Shown here one piece after another: positions 20,385-28,133 of a stretch of 64,000 nt of DNA. How positions within the stretch are numbered: the stretch's first letter is position 1; each line of letters starts with the position of its first letter. A program made the position numbers and the translations under genes. The stretch lies in NCBI RefSeq assembly GCF_003670275.1, contig NZ_QXJF01000004.1:1791-65790 (forward strand). The letters run 5' to 3'. This stretch comes from Helicobacter labetoulli. GTDB lineage: Bacteria > Campylobacterota > Campylobacteria > Campylobacterales > Helicobacteraceae. The notes under the pieces are model-generated. The model saw nothing but the letters and a program-made list of their open reading frames with translations, made no database searches and was not told where the DNA came from.

Positions 20385-22157
20385 CTACTCCCACTCAATA
20401 GTTCCCGGGGGTTTTGAGGTGATGTCATACACGACTCGGTTAATCCCTGCTACTTCGTTAATTATGCGATTTGAGACAGATTCTAAAAATGCGTGGGGCA
20501 GGTGTGAGAAACTCGCTGTCATTCCATCTATCGCTTCCACTGCCCGAACACAAATGGTATTATCATAAGTGCGGTTATCGCCCATTACGCCCACACTTCG
20601 CACATTTAAAAGCACGCAAAATGCCTGCCACACGCTATCATACAAACCCCATTTATGCAGCTCTTCTATAAAGATAGAATCCGCTTCTTTTAATAGCTCC
20701 AAATCCGCTGCATTCACCTCGCCCATAATGCGTATAGCAAGTCCGGGTCCGGGGAAAGGGTGTCGCATAAGCATAGATTCTGGCATACCAAGCTCCCTGC
20801 CTAACGCCCTTACCTCGTCCTTAAAAAGCTCTCTTAAAGGCTCAATTAACTCAAACTTCATCCATTCAGGCAGTCCGCCGACATTATGGTGGCTTTTTAT
20901 CGTTTTACTTGGTCCTTTTACGCTCACAGATTCTATGACATCAGGGTAGAGTGTGCCTTGTGCTAGGAATTTTATTTCACCTTTTGTGTTGTGCTTTTTA
21001 GCTTCTTTTTCAAAGACTTCTATGAAGGTTTCGCCGATGATTTTTCGCTTTTGCTCAGGCTCAATTACGCCCTTTAATCGTCTTAAAAATAGCTCTCTCG
21101 CATCGGCTACAATCAAAGGCACTTTTAGATTCTCTTTAAACATCGCTTCTACTGCTTCTCTCTCCCCCTTTCTTAAAAGCCCGGTATCCACAAAAACAGG
21201 GATTAGATTCTCCCCTATGGCACGGTAAAGAAGAGTGGCAACGACACTAGAATCTACGCCCCCACTCACAGCACAAAGCACCTTAGAAAAAGGCTTGTCT
21301 TTTAGCGATAAATCACCACAACTCGTTTCTGCTTCACTGCGGCGTATGTCATTATACGCCTCATTCACAGAATCTCTTTGCGGCAATTTCTCATCTAAAA
21401 TACTTCGCCTTGATGTGTCGCTATATTCTTGCAATTCTTCCGCATTGGATTTCAACCCTTTTTCTTGTGATTTTTCTTGCGTTGGCTTTTTAGAATCTCC
21501 AAGCACCTTTTCTCTTAGTTTTGCAATTTCAGATTCAGCGAAATTTTTCATATTCCAGCTTGTATCTGCTCCGCAAATTTTCACAGCAAAGTTTTTTAGA
21601 ATCTCCCCACCGCACTCACTATGCACCACTTCTGGGTGAAACTGCAAGGCATAAATTTGCCTTTTAAAATTAGCAATAGCACAATAATGCGTATTCCCAC
21701 TTTTGGCTAACTCCACAAATCCATTAGGTAGGGCTTCCACCTTATCCGCGTGGCTCATCCACACAATAGAATCTTGCTTGACATTTTCAAACAATGGCGT
21801 GTGTAAATCGCTAATTTCTAGCACTGCTTTGCCAAATTCCTGTGCCTTAGCTCTTACCACACTTCCACCAAAAAAATGTGCGATATGCTGCATACCATAG
21901 CAGATTCCAAGCACAGGGATATTAAGCTCAAACACAGCATCATCAGGCTTATACGCCCCCTCTTCATACACACTAGCAGGTCCGCCGCTAAGAATGATTC
22001 CCTTAGGATTTTTCGCTTTAATAGAATCTAGCTTTTCAAAGTAAGGGACAATCTCGGTATAGATTCCATACTCACGCAGCCGCCGAGCAATAAGCTGTGT
22101 ATATTGTGAGCCAAAATCAAGCACTAAAATTTCAACAAAATGAGAATCTAATCGCAT
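20385..22157 (-). CDS. guaA: GMP synthase (glutamine-hydrolysing) with enlarged linker
   Basis: 590 aa against the usual ~510-525. The glutamine amidotransferase domain has C86 (GICYG) and H174/E176 (QFHPEV); the ATP-pyrophosphatase domain starts with SGGVDS (298-303); the C-terminus ends in the dimer domain (KPPGTIEWE). It converts XMP to GMP. The extra length is a charged linker of about 70 residues (roughly 220-288) between the two domains, with no hydrophobic core and with AGAATCT copies in its DNA. Both catalytic sites are intact, so it should be active. Confidence 0.95.
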   Translation of the reverse strand: MRLDSHFVEILVLDFGSQYTQLIARRLREYGIYTEIVPYFEKLDSIKAKNPKGIILSGGPASVYEEGAYKPDDAVFELNIPVLGICYGMQHIAHFFGGSVVRAKAQEFGKAVLEISDLHTPLFENVKQDSIVWMSHADKVEALPNGFVELAKSGNTHYCAIANFKRQIYALQFHPEVVHSECGGEILKNFAVKICGADTSWNMKNFAESEIAKLREKVLGDSKKPTQEKSQEKGLKSNAEELQEYSDTSRRSILDEKLPQRDSVNEAYNDIRRSEAETSCGDLSLKDKPFSKVLCAVSGGVDSSVVATLLYRAIGENLIPVFVDTGLLRKGEREAVEAMFKENLKVPLIVADARELFLRRLKGVIEPEQKRKIIGETFIEVFEKEAKKHNTKGEIKFLAQGTLYPDVIESVSVKGPSKTIKSHHNVGGLPEWMKFELIEPLRELFKDEVRALGRELGMPESMLMRHPFPGPGLAIRIMGEVNAADLELLKEADSIFIEELHKWGLYDSVWQAFCVLLNVRSVGVMGDNRTYDNTICVRAVEAIDGMTASFSHLPHAFLESVSNRIINEVAGINRVVYDITSKPPGTIEWE

Positions 22158-22279
22158 AAAAACGCCTTGTCAATGTAAGATAAAAAGATTTGACATTGTA
22201 GCAAAAGAAGTTTAGAAAGAAGTTAGTTAAGAATTTTAGCTCCCAAGCCCCAACGCATTCAAGCAAATAGGGCTAAAGC

Positions 22280-22305
22280 TAGATTCTAAAATGAAGTAGA
22301 ATCTA
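22280..22305 (-). terminator. Hairpin built from two opposed TAGATTCTA motifs
   Basis: TAGATTCTA (22280-22288), eight bases, then TAGAATCTA (22297-22305): a 9-bp perfect stem made entirely of the over-represented motif. It lies just after the stop of the gene at 22310 and before guaA (all minus strand). It may terminate the upstream transcript, although a classic U tract is lacking on the minus strand. Confidence 0.5.
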
Positions 22306-22309
22306 AAAA

Positions 22310-22570
22310 TTAAAACCAAGGCATTACATCAATTTCCGTGCGTTTGCGGATAGTTTTCATTTGATAGAATCCTATAATCCACAACACAACAGCTGCAAGG
22401 ACAAGGAACCAGCCTATAAAAATAAGTGTCGTGAAGCCTCCAATCAAGTTTGCATAAAATCCCCAAAGCAAGAATTTCTGCTCGGTAACAAAAGCTAATT
22501 CTCTAAAAAATAAAAGATTATACACAAATGCCACAATACCACCAACAAATCGTAGCTGCCGCATACGCAC
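22310..22570 (-). CDS. Small membrane protein, DUF996-like, possibly truncated
   Basis: 86 aa with three hydrophobic stretches (about 8-24, 35-50 and 50-68) and a basic tail (KTIRKRTEIDV). The hydrophobic block GGFTTLIFIGWFLVLAAVVLW resembles the last helices of DUF996 membrane proteins; this is tentative. It begins in a different frame inside the end of the transporter fragment at 22518, has only a GTG and no clear ribosome site, and is likely a 5'-truncated remnant. Confidence 0.4.
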   Translation of the reverse strand: MRMRQLRFVGGIVAFVYNLLFFRELAFVTEQKFLLWGFYANLIGGFTTLIFIGWFLVLAAVVLWIIGFYQMKTIRKRTEIDVMPWF

Positions 22571-23081
22571 CGCTAGAATCTACCCCAAGTGTATGCGTCC
22601 TTTGACTAAGTAATGGAAGCATATAAGCATTGCTTAGATAAAAGCAAAACATCACCACGCCTAAAAATAGCACTCTCACATCGCCTAGTGCCTTACGCAG
22701 TGGAATCTCCACTCCTTCTTCCTTTCCACAAGCTACCGCGTGATTGATTTGTGAGCTTTTAAGCAAAGCCAGAAACACTAAAGCACATACTCCCATAAGA
22801 GCTGTGATGATAAAAATCGCTCCAATTCCATAATAAAGCGCAAATATAAAACTAAGTCCTACACTAAAAGCTGTGCCTGCGTGCTTGTAGGATTCATTTA
22901 GGCTTACTTGCCTGCTATATCTGCTTTGTCCAACAATCCCAAGCGTGATAGCACTAAAAGCAGGAGCAAGACACACCGCACATAAAGCAATGGCAATTTG
23001 AGTTGCAAGCGTAAAAGTAAAATGCGGATAAAAATAATTCGCCCCTGTTGCTAAGACAATCCCCACGATACATATAAGCAC
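22518..23081 (-). pseudogene. MFS transporter fragment
   Basis: 187 aa with about five membrane helices, including the motif LAPAFSAITLGIVGQSRYSRQVSLNES typical of the middle of major facilitator proteins. A full MFS protein is ~390 aa with 12 helices; here the first ~70 residues and the C-terminal half are missing. The frame starts with GTG directly after two TGA codons behind an AAGGGAG site and ends in frame-shifted sequence. It is probably a deletion relic lying behind arsB. Residue runs given here are fragments of a longer conserved block. Confidence 0.6.
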
Positions 23082-23093
23082 TCATCATCTCCC

Positions 23094-24407
23094 TTATATT
23101 ATCACATAAACCCAAAGTCCCAAAAGCCCAAAAAAAAGCATAAAAGGCACGATAAGCAAAGCTACGAGCATATATTGTAAAAAGCTAATACTAATCCCAT
23201 AGCGTTTAAGACTAAAAAGCCAAAGCAAAGTCGCTAATGAACCAATGGGCGTGAGCTTTGAGCCTACATTGCAGCCGAGCAGATGAGCAAAAATAAGTGC
23301 GTTGCTAGAATCCTTTAGTGCTAAATCCCCTAGCATAACCATAGGCAAATTATTTATCACACTAGAGCCAAGACTTGAAGATATACCTACGCTAAAGATT
23401 TGTGCAAACAATGGCAGGGTATCAAAATGCTTAAGCCCTTTAGCTAGTAAGCTAACAAGCCCCATATTGTTTAGCCCAAATACCACGATAAACAGCCCTA
23501 AGCTAAAAGTTACAATGCCTAAAGGAGCAAGTTTGAGCATTTGTGTGAGGGCAATTTTGTGCGTTAGGATTCCACACAGCATACTTAAAAATGCCACGCC
23601 TAGCGTGAAAACACAAAGAGCAATGCCGAATTTCTCCCCACCAATAATACCAAAGAGCAAAAGTGCGATTAAGGCAAAACAAAATAGCGTAATGCTAGGC
23701 TTTGGCAAAGCTTGTGTATGCACTTTAAAATCTAGTGTTTTTGGGAGTTTGCGTATAAATAGAATCCAAAATAGCACAAGGGTAGCAAGGATCACAAAAA
23801 GCTGCGGCAATGCCATAGCTAAGGCAAAATCTATAAATGTGATTGTAAAAAAATCTGCGGTGATGATGTTTGTGAGATTTGAAAAGATAAATGTATTTGA
23901 AGCAAAATCACTCATAAATCCCACAAATAGTAAAAAGATAATAAGCGGGGAGCGTGAGAATTTGACATTTTTGATATGGGTTAAAAGTGCGATGATTAGA
24001 GGCGTTAGGATTAAAATCGCTCCATCATTAGAAAAAAATGTCGCTAACACACTTGCAAGCACACCTATAAAGACAAAAAATTTCCAAGTTTGTAAATGCA
24101 AGGTTTGCCTATGTGTAGAAAGCCTTAGCGTGTAATGGGCTAAAACTTCAAAAAATCCAAGCTTTTCTAAAGATAATGCAAAAATGATAAGTCCAACAAG
24201 GCTAAAGGTGCTATCCCACACCATACCCCACACAAACGCCACATCGCTTAAACTCACAATTCCAAATCCCAAGCAAAGAGCTGCCCCAAGAGAGCTATAC
24301 GCCCACAAAGGCAAATTAAAAGGACGGATATAAATACAAAGCAAAGTGAGTGTAAAAATGATAAACGCCATAGATTCTACTTTTTTTGCGTGGGATAGCT
24401 TTAGCAA
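23094..24407 (-). CDS. arsB: ArsB-type arsenite efflux permease
   Basis: 437 aa, the family length, with 10-12 membrane helices. FGIVSLSDVAFVWGMVWDST, FFSNDGAILILTPL and GCNVGSKLTPIGSLATLLW are the characteristic ArsB/CitMHS blocks, including the two reentrant-loop regions. It exports arsenite or antimonite across the inner membrane. A TTG start at 24407 has AGGA upstream; an ATG at 24371 (MAFIIFTL) without a clear site is an alternative. No arsR or arsC is adjacent. Confidence 0.85.
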   Translation of the reverse strand: MLKLSHAKKVESMAFIIFTLTLLCIYIRPFNLPLWAYSSLGAALCLGFGIVSLSDVAFVWGMVWDSTFSLVGLIIFALSLEKLGFFEVLAHYTLRLSTHRQTLHLQTWKFFVFIGVLASVLATFFSNDGAILILTPLIIALLTHIKNVKFSRSPLIIFLLFVGFMSDFASNTFIFSNLTNIITADFFTITFIDFALAMALPQLFVILATLVLFWILFIRKLPKTLDFKVHTQALPKPSITLFCFALIALLLFGIIGGEKFGIALCVFTLGVAFLSMLCGILTHKIALTQMLKLAPLGIVTFSLGLFIVVFGLNNMGLVSLLAKGLKHFDTLPLFAQIFSVGISSSLGSSVINNLPMVMLGDLALKDSSNALIFAHLLGCNVGSKLTPIGSLATLLWLFSLKRYGISISFLQYMLVALLIVPFMLFFGLLGLWVYVII

Positions 24408-24462
24408 CGCTAATCCTAGCTAAGTTTTACTACACAAGCTTTAATCATAAACTTTAACAATG

Positions 24463-24468
24463 TATAAT
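24463..24468 (+). promoter_or_regulatory. Sigma-70 -10 box
   Basis: TATAAT preceded by TG one base upstream (tgTATAAT), a good extended -10. It lies about 43 bases before the ATG of the small outer-membrane protein gene at 24511 and in the right orientation. Confidence 0.5.
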
Positions 24469-24510
24469 GTAGCCCTCGCACGAAGCCACATAAAAGTTTG
24501 GAGGAAGTCA

Positions 24511-25014
24511 ATGAAAAAATATCTTTTATTACTATTATGTTGTTTCTCCCTTTATGCAGGAGAGTTTGGGGAAAGAAGCAATATAAGCCTTGGTGTGTAT
24601 GCCAACACAGGGGCGAGTATGGGCGGAGGAGTGGAGCTAGGCTTCTCACTCTTTCAAGGCTCACTCATAAGCCTACGCAATAGCATTTCATTTGAATCTA
24701 AAGCTTCAAAGCTCTTTAACGATAAAAACTTTGATTCACAAATTTTTGGAATCTTTGATAAACTTAGCCTTGGTATTCTCACAGGCAGCACCATTGCTTC
24801 AAGTATTGGCTTTGAATACTTCCGCCCTTATGTTTATCTTAGCGGTGGCTATGGCTTACTTCACACAAAAGAAAATTTCACTCAAACGCTACAATATTGG
24901 GAAGTGAGTGCAGGAATAGGACACGAGTTTATCTCGCATTTTGGGCATACTTTATTTTTTGAGCTTGGTGGGGGAGTTGACAAACTCACTTCAAATCCTG
25001 CGACTCTTAGCTAA
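24511..25014 (+). CDS. Small outer-membrane beta-barrel protein
   Basis: About 167 aa. The start at 24511 (MKKYLLLLLCCFSLYAG) is preferred because GGAGG lies 7-8 bases upstream and it begins a signal peptide; an in-frame ATG 17 codons upstream only adds a non-signal leader. The mature part has repeated glycine-rich amphipathic strands (SLGVYANTGAS, VYLSGGYGLLHTK, GHTLFFELGGG), as in small Helicobacter outer-membrane proteins. The end (PATLS) lacks the usual terminal aromatic residue, so the last strand may be missing or truncated. The function is unknown. Confidence 0.65.
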   Translation: MKKYLLLLLCCFSLYAGEFGERSNISLGVYANTGASMGGGVELGFSLFQGSLISLRNSISFESKASKLFNDKNFDSQIFGIFDKLSLGILTGSTIASSIGFEYFRPYVYLSGGYGLLHTKENFTQTLQYWEVSAGIGHEFISHFGHTLFFELGGGVDKLTSNPATLS

Positions 25015-25080
25015 AATGCCCCGATTGGCGGAATGGTAAAGGTCTTGCTTGGATACAGATATTACTTTTAAGGAAAGAAT

Positions 25081-25452
25081 ATGAAAGATACAAACTCTAT
25101 GCCGCCACTCACTCCACAAGAAGAAGCGGTTATTTTACACAAAGGCACAGAAGCTCCCGGAAGCGGAATCTATACATATCATTTTGAAAATGGCATATAT
25201 CTCTGCCGTCAATGTGGCACTCCACTTTATGAATCAAGCTCCAAATTCCCCACACATTGCGGTTGGGCGAGTTTTGACTCACATATACAAGATTCAGTGA
25301 GTGAAGTGCCAGATAGCGATGGAATCCGCACAGAGATTGTCTGCTCATCGTGCAAGGGGCATTTGGGACATATTTTTTATGGTGAAGGATTCACGCCCAA
25401 AAATACGCGACATTGTGTGAATTCCCTGTCTTTACATTTTGTAAAGTCTTAG
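25081..25452 (+). CDS. msrB: Peptide-methionine (R)-S-oxide reductase
   Basis: 123 aa. Zinc ligands are C42/C45 (CRQC) and C88/C91 (CSSC). CGWASFD is the substrate-binding block and C112 in NTRHCVNS is the catalytic cysteine. It reduces R-methionine sulfoxide in oxidised proteins, using thioredoxin. It is a stand-alone MsrB without the MsrA fusion seen in H. pylori. AAGGA precedes the ATG. A hairpin over its stop codon should end the transcript. Confidence 0.93.
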   Translation: MKDTNSMPPLTPQEEAVILHKGTEAPGSGIYTYHFENGIYLCRQCGTPLYESSSKFPTHCGWASFDSHIQDSVSEVPDSDGIRTEIVCSSCKGHLGHIFYGEGFTPKNTRHCVNSLSLHFVKS

Positions 25453-25481
25453 AATCTTATTTTCTAGCACTCTAAGACTTT
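25443..25481 (+). terminator. Terminator hairpin at the end of msrB
   Basis: AAAGTCTTAGA (25443-25453) pairs perfectly with TCTAAGACTTT (25471-25481), followed by TCTAATTT. The stem overlaps the msrB stop codon. The 17-base loop is long for a terminator. Confidence 0.55.
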
Positions 25482-25490
25482 TCTAATTTA

Positions 25491-25681
25491 CCCCACTAGC
25501 AACGCTCAAAGTGGCAAAGCACGACTTTACCACCATAAACATCAATGGTGGCGATTCACAAAGTGAAACGCCTACTTTGAAAGCGTTGTAGGGGTGGGGG
25601 ATTTTTAAGGGGGAGGGAGCGACTTCGCATTCTTGCGGAGCAATAATCCATACTTGCAAATTTAAGCCCCTCCCCCTTAAA
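25491..25681. repeat. Structured, G-rich intergenic element with nested inverted repeats
   Basis: The 25453-25812 gap has no gene but is densely structured. An outer inverted repeat pairs CAACGCTCAAAGT (25500-25512) with ACTTTGAAAGCGTTG (25574-25588) and extends into flanking CCCCACTAG/TAGGGGTGGGG. Inside it, CCACCAT and ATGGTGG form a 7-bp hairpin (about 25530-25552). Next, TTTAAGGGGGAGGG (25604-25617) pairs perfectly with CCCTCCCCCTTAAA (25668-25681), enclosing a CTTCGCA/TGCGGAG hairpin. Four G runs at 25591-25617 could form a G-quadruplex. It may be a small non-autonomous element, a structured RNA or a regulatory site; I recognise no known family. Confidence 0.6.
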
Positions 25682-25812
25682 GAAAAAAAGTTAATACAAT
25701 TTTTTACCGCTTAAACCTTGACTTGTAGATTCAGCTTTATTCCATCGTAGCGATTCTATGTGAGCAGAACTCTATGAAATAAGACTGACAAGCAAAACCT
25801 ACCAAGCAGAAT

Positions 25813-26610
25813 CTACCAACCCATAAGGGCTTTTGTATGTCCTTGTAGCTTGTCAAGATAATCTTGCGGGGTAAGCTTAGAATCCTTAGCCAATTCACTA
25901 ATAAACCGCACAAAATAGCTTCCAGCCACAATAATCTCCACCTTATCTTTTAGCACTTCAACCTGCTCATTGCTATTTATCCCAAAGCCTAATGCCAAGG
26001 GCTTTTTGCAGAATCTGCGTATAAACTCCAGCCACTCTAAAAGCGTAGAATCTATATGCGTTTTTGCCCCTGTTGTCCCAGAGCGAGAGACGACATATAC
26101 TATCTCAGCACTCGCTTTTGCAATTTTCTTAATGCGTGAAGCTCTCGTTTTGGGAGCAATAAGCGAGATGATTTTGAGGTTATATTTTTTGGCTAGAATG
26201 CGGAGTTTTTCATCAGATTCTAAAGGCAAATCAGGGACTATCATACCCCAAGCACCACACTCTTTTGCCTCTTTGATAAACTCTTCAATACCATAGCGAA
26301 AAATCAAATTCGCATAAGTCATCACAATAAGCCGCGTTTGTGTGTTTTTAGCTTGTGTATGTGCCAAACGCGAAGAGAGTGAGCGAAGCAGAGAAAAACC
26401 TTGCGCGACTTTAAAACCTTGTGCTATGCTTGTATCACACGCCTCTTCAATCACCACACCATCGGCATTTGGGTCAGAAAAGGGAAACTGCACTTCTAAG
26501 TAACTTGCCCCAGCGTGAGCAATCCCAAGTGCTGCATACATACTTAGCTCCAAGGTAGGATACCCAGCGATAATATGTCCCATAAGCTGAAGTTGCTTAT
26601 TTTTACTCAT
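25813..26610 (-). CDS. trpA: Tryptophan synthase alpha subunit
   Basis: 265 aa from the preferred ATG (MSKNKQLQ), which has GGAGG 5 bases upstream; a TTG four codons earlier lies inside that ribosome site. The catalytic pair is present: Glu in SYLEVQF and Asp in PNADGV, plus the phosphate-binding GFGI and GSYF loops. It cleaves indole-3-glycerol phosphate to indole. It is transcribed away from trpB, which is unusual because the two subunits act as one complex and are normally adjacent in one operon. Confidence 0.93.
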   Translation of the reverse strand: MSKNKQLQLMGHIIAGYPTLELSMYAALGIAHAGASYLEVQFPFSDPNADGVVIEEACDTSIAQGFKVAQGFSLLRSLSSRLAHTQAKNTQTRLIVMTYANLIFRYGIEEFIKEAKECGAWGMIVPDLPLESDEKLRILAKKYNLKIISLIAPKTRASRIKKIAKASAEIVYVVSRSGTTGAKTHIDSTLLEWLEFIRRFCKKPLALGFGINSNEQVEVLKDKVEIIVAGSYFVRFISELAKDSKLTPQDYLDKLQGHTKALMGW

Positions 26611-26745
26611 AATGTCCTCCAAAAATGGATAAAAAGTAAAGAAAAAGGCGATTGTATCTCATTTTTTTTGAAAATGTCTTAAGTTTAAAGTGAAGCTAAT
26701 GCCTTTTTACTTACAATGAGAGCTATTTTATAGCAAAGGCTAGCA

Positions 26746-28005
26746 ATGGCAAAAATTTTTACAGAATCTAAAAATGGTTACTTTGGCGAAGCAAAGGGCG
26801 GAAAACACGCTTTTGGTGGGCAGTATGTCCCAGAGATTCTACTTCCTGCACTCAAAGAGCTAGAGAAAGCTTATCGTGGCGTATTCCTTAGCAAAGGATA
26901 TAAAAAAGAGCTAAAAAATCTCTTAAAACATTTTGTAGGACGCCCCACACCGCTTATTTATGCCAAAAACGCATCAAAGATTCTCAATAATGAAATTTAT
27001 CTTAAATTTGAAGGTTTGGCAAACACGGGAGCACATAAGATTAATAATGCCTTAGGACAAGTGCTTTTGGCAAAATATATGGGAAAAAAGCGAGTGATTG
27101 CTGAAACCGGTGCAGGACAGCACGGCTTGGCAACAGCGGCGGCGTGTGCAAAGCTTGGATTGAAATGTGAAATTTTTATGGGGGAGATTGACATTGCAAG
27201 ACAGCGTCCAAATGTCTTTAATATGGAGCTTTTTGGGGCGAAGGTGCAAAGTGTCAGCAGCGGGAGCAAAACGCTCAAAGATGCGGTTAATGAAGCATTA
27301 CGAGAGTGGAGCAAAAAAAGTGAAGATAGCTTTTATGTGCTAGGCAGTGCGGTTGGTCCTTATCCTTATCCTGATCTTGTGCGAGATTTACAAAGCGTGA
27401 TCAGCAAAGAGCTTAAAAAACAAACAAAAGCTTATTTTAGCGGACTGCCTGATATTATGATAGCTTGTATCGGTGGGGGAAGTAATGCTATGGGCTTTTT
27501 CACACACTATTTGAAAGAAAATGTCAAACTCATAGGTGTTGAAGCCGGAGGCAAGGGAAGTGACATTGGCGAAAATGCCATTAGGATTAATGCTATAAAT
27601 GCAAATGAGGGTATAGCACAAGGCTACAAAAGCTTATTTTTGCAAGATGAAGATGGGCAGCTTAGTCATACGCATTCTATTTCTGCAGGGCTTGATTATG
27701 CTGGGATTGGACCGCAACTCGCACATCTACACGAAGCGGGTCGCATACATTTTACTTCTGCCACAGATGATGAGGTATTGGAGGCTTTGGCATTTTTTGC
27801 TAAAAATGAGGGTATTATCCCCGCATTAGAATCTAGCCACGCTCTTGCTGCACTGCTTAAAGTATGTAAAGAGAATAAAGGCAAAAAAATCATTGCAAAT
27901 GTTTCAGGCAGGGGCGATAAGGATATTTTCATCACAGCAAAAGCCCTGACACCAACGCAATGGAAAGACTTTTTGAAAGATGAAATAAAGCGGATTGAGA
28001 GTTAG
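26746..28005 (+). CDS. trpB: Tryptophan synthase beta subunit
   Basis: 419 aa. K98 in TGAHKINN is the pyridoxal-phosphate lysine, GGGSNAMG is the phosphate-binding loop and ESSHALAAL the C-terminal active-site block. It joins indole and serine to tryptophan. The segment KFEGLANTGAHK differs from the common KREDLNHTGAHK, a mild departure. It is divergent from trpA across a 135-bp gap, and no other trp gene is in the window. Confidence 0.93.
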   Translation: MAKIFTESKNGYFGEAKGGKHAFGGQYVPEILLPALKELEKAYRGVFLSKGYKKELKNLLKHFVGRPTPLIYAKNASKILNNEIYLKFEGLANTGAHKINNALGQVLLAKYMGKKRVIAETGAGQHGLATAAACAKLGLKCEIFMGEIDIARQRPNVFNMELFGAKVQSVSSGSKTLKDAVNEALREWSKKSEDSFYVLGSAVGPYPYPDLVRDLQSVISKELKKQTKAYFSGLPDIMIACIGGGSNAMGFFTHYLKENVKLIGVEAGGKGSDIGENAIRINAINANEGIAQGYKSLFLQDEDGQLSHTHSISAGLDYAGIGPQLAHLHEAGRIHFTSATDDEVLEALAFFAKNEGIIPALESSHALAALLKVCKENKGKKIIANVSGRGDKDIFITAKALTPTQWKDFLKDEIKRIES

Positions 28006-28007
28006 TT

Positions 28008-28026
28008 AGCTGGGCTTATCCTAGCT
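28008..28026 (+). terminator. Weak hairpin after trpB
   Basis: AGCTGGG (28008-28014) pairs with CCTAGCT (28020-28026) with one G-U wobble, followed by TTATCT. It is short and starts 2 bases after the trpB stop. The remaining gap to 28133 is AT-rich and shows nothing else clear. Confidence 0.3.
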
Positions 28027-28133
28027 TTATCTAGGCATTGAGTTAGGTTTAAAGCTGGATTAAACTTAGATTCCCTAAACCTTGGCGTATTGCAATTTTT
28101 TTCTTTTGAAATCTCTAAAAATATAATCAAATG

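Noticed and set aside
21235-21639. Plus-strand open frames opposite guaA
   Set aside because: They are antisense to intact guaA, and S/F-rich composition is typical of shadow frames in this genome.
23302-24135. Long plus-strand open frame (277 codons) inside arsB
   Set aside because: It is antisense to a clear ArsB protein, has biased composition and no recognisable motif; it is a shadow of the coding strand.
25019-25062. tRNA-like start (CCGATTGGCGGAATGGTAAA) between the OMP gene and msrB
   Set aside because: It resembles a tRNA D-arm, but no anticodon arm, T-arm or acceptor stem can be built from the following bases.
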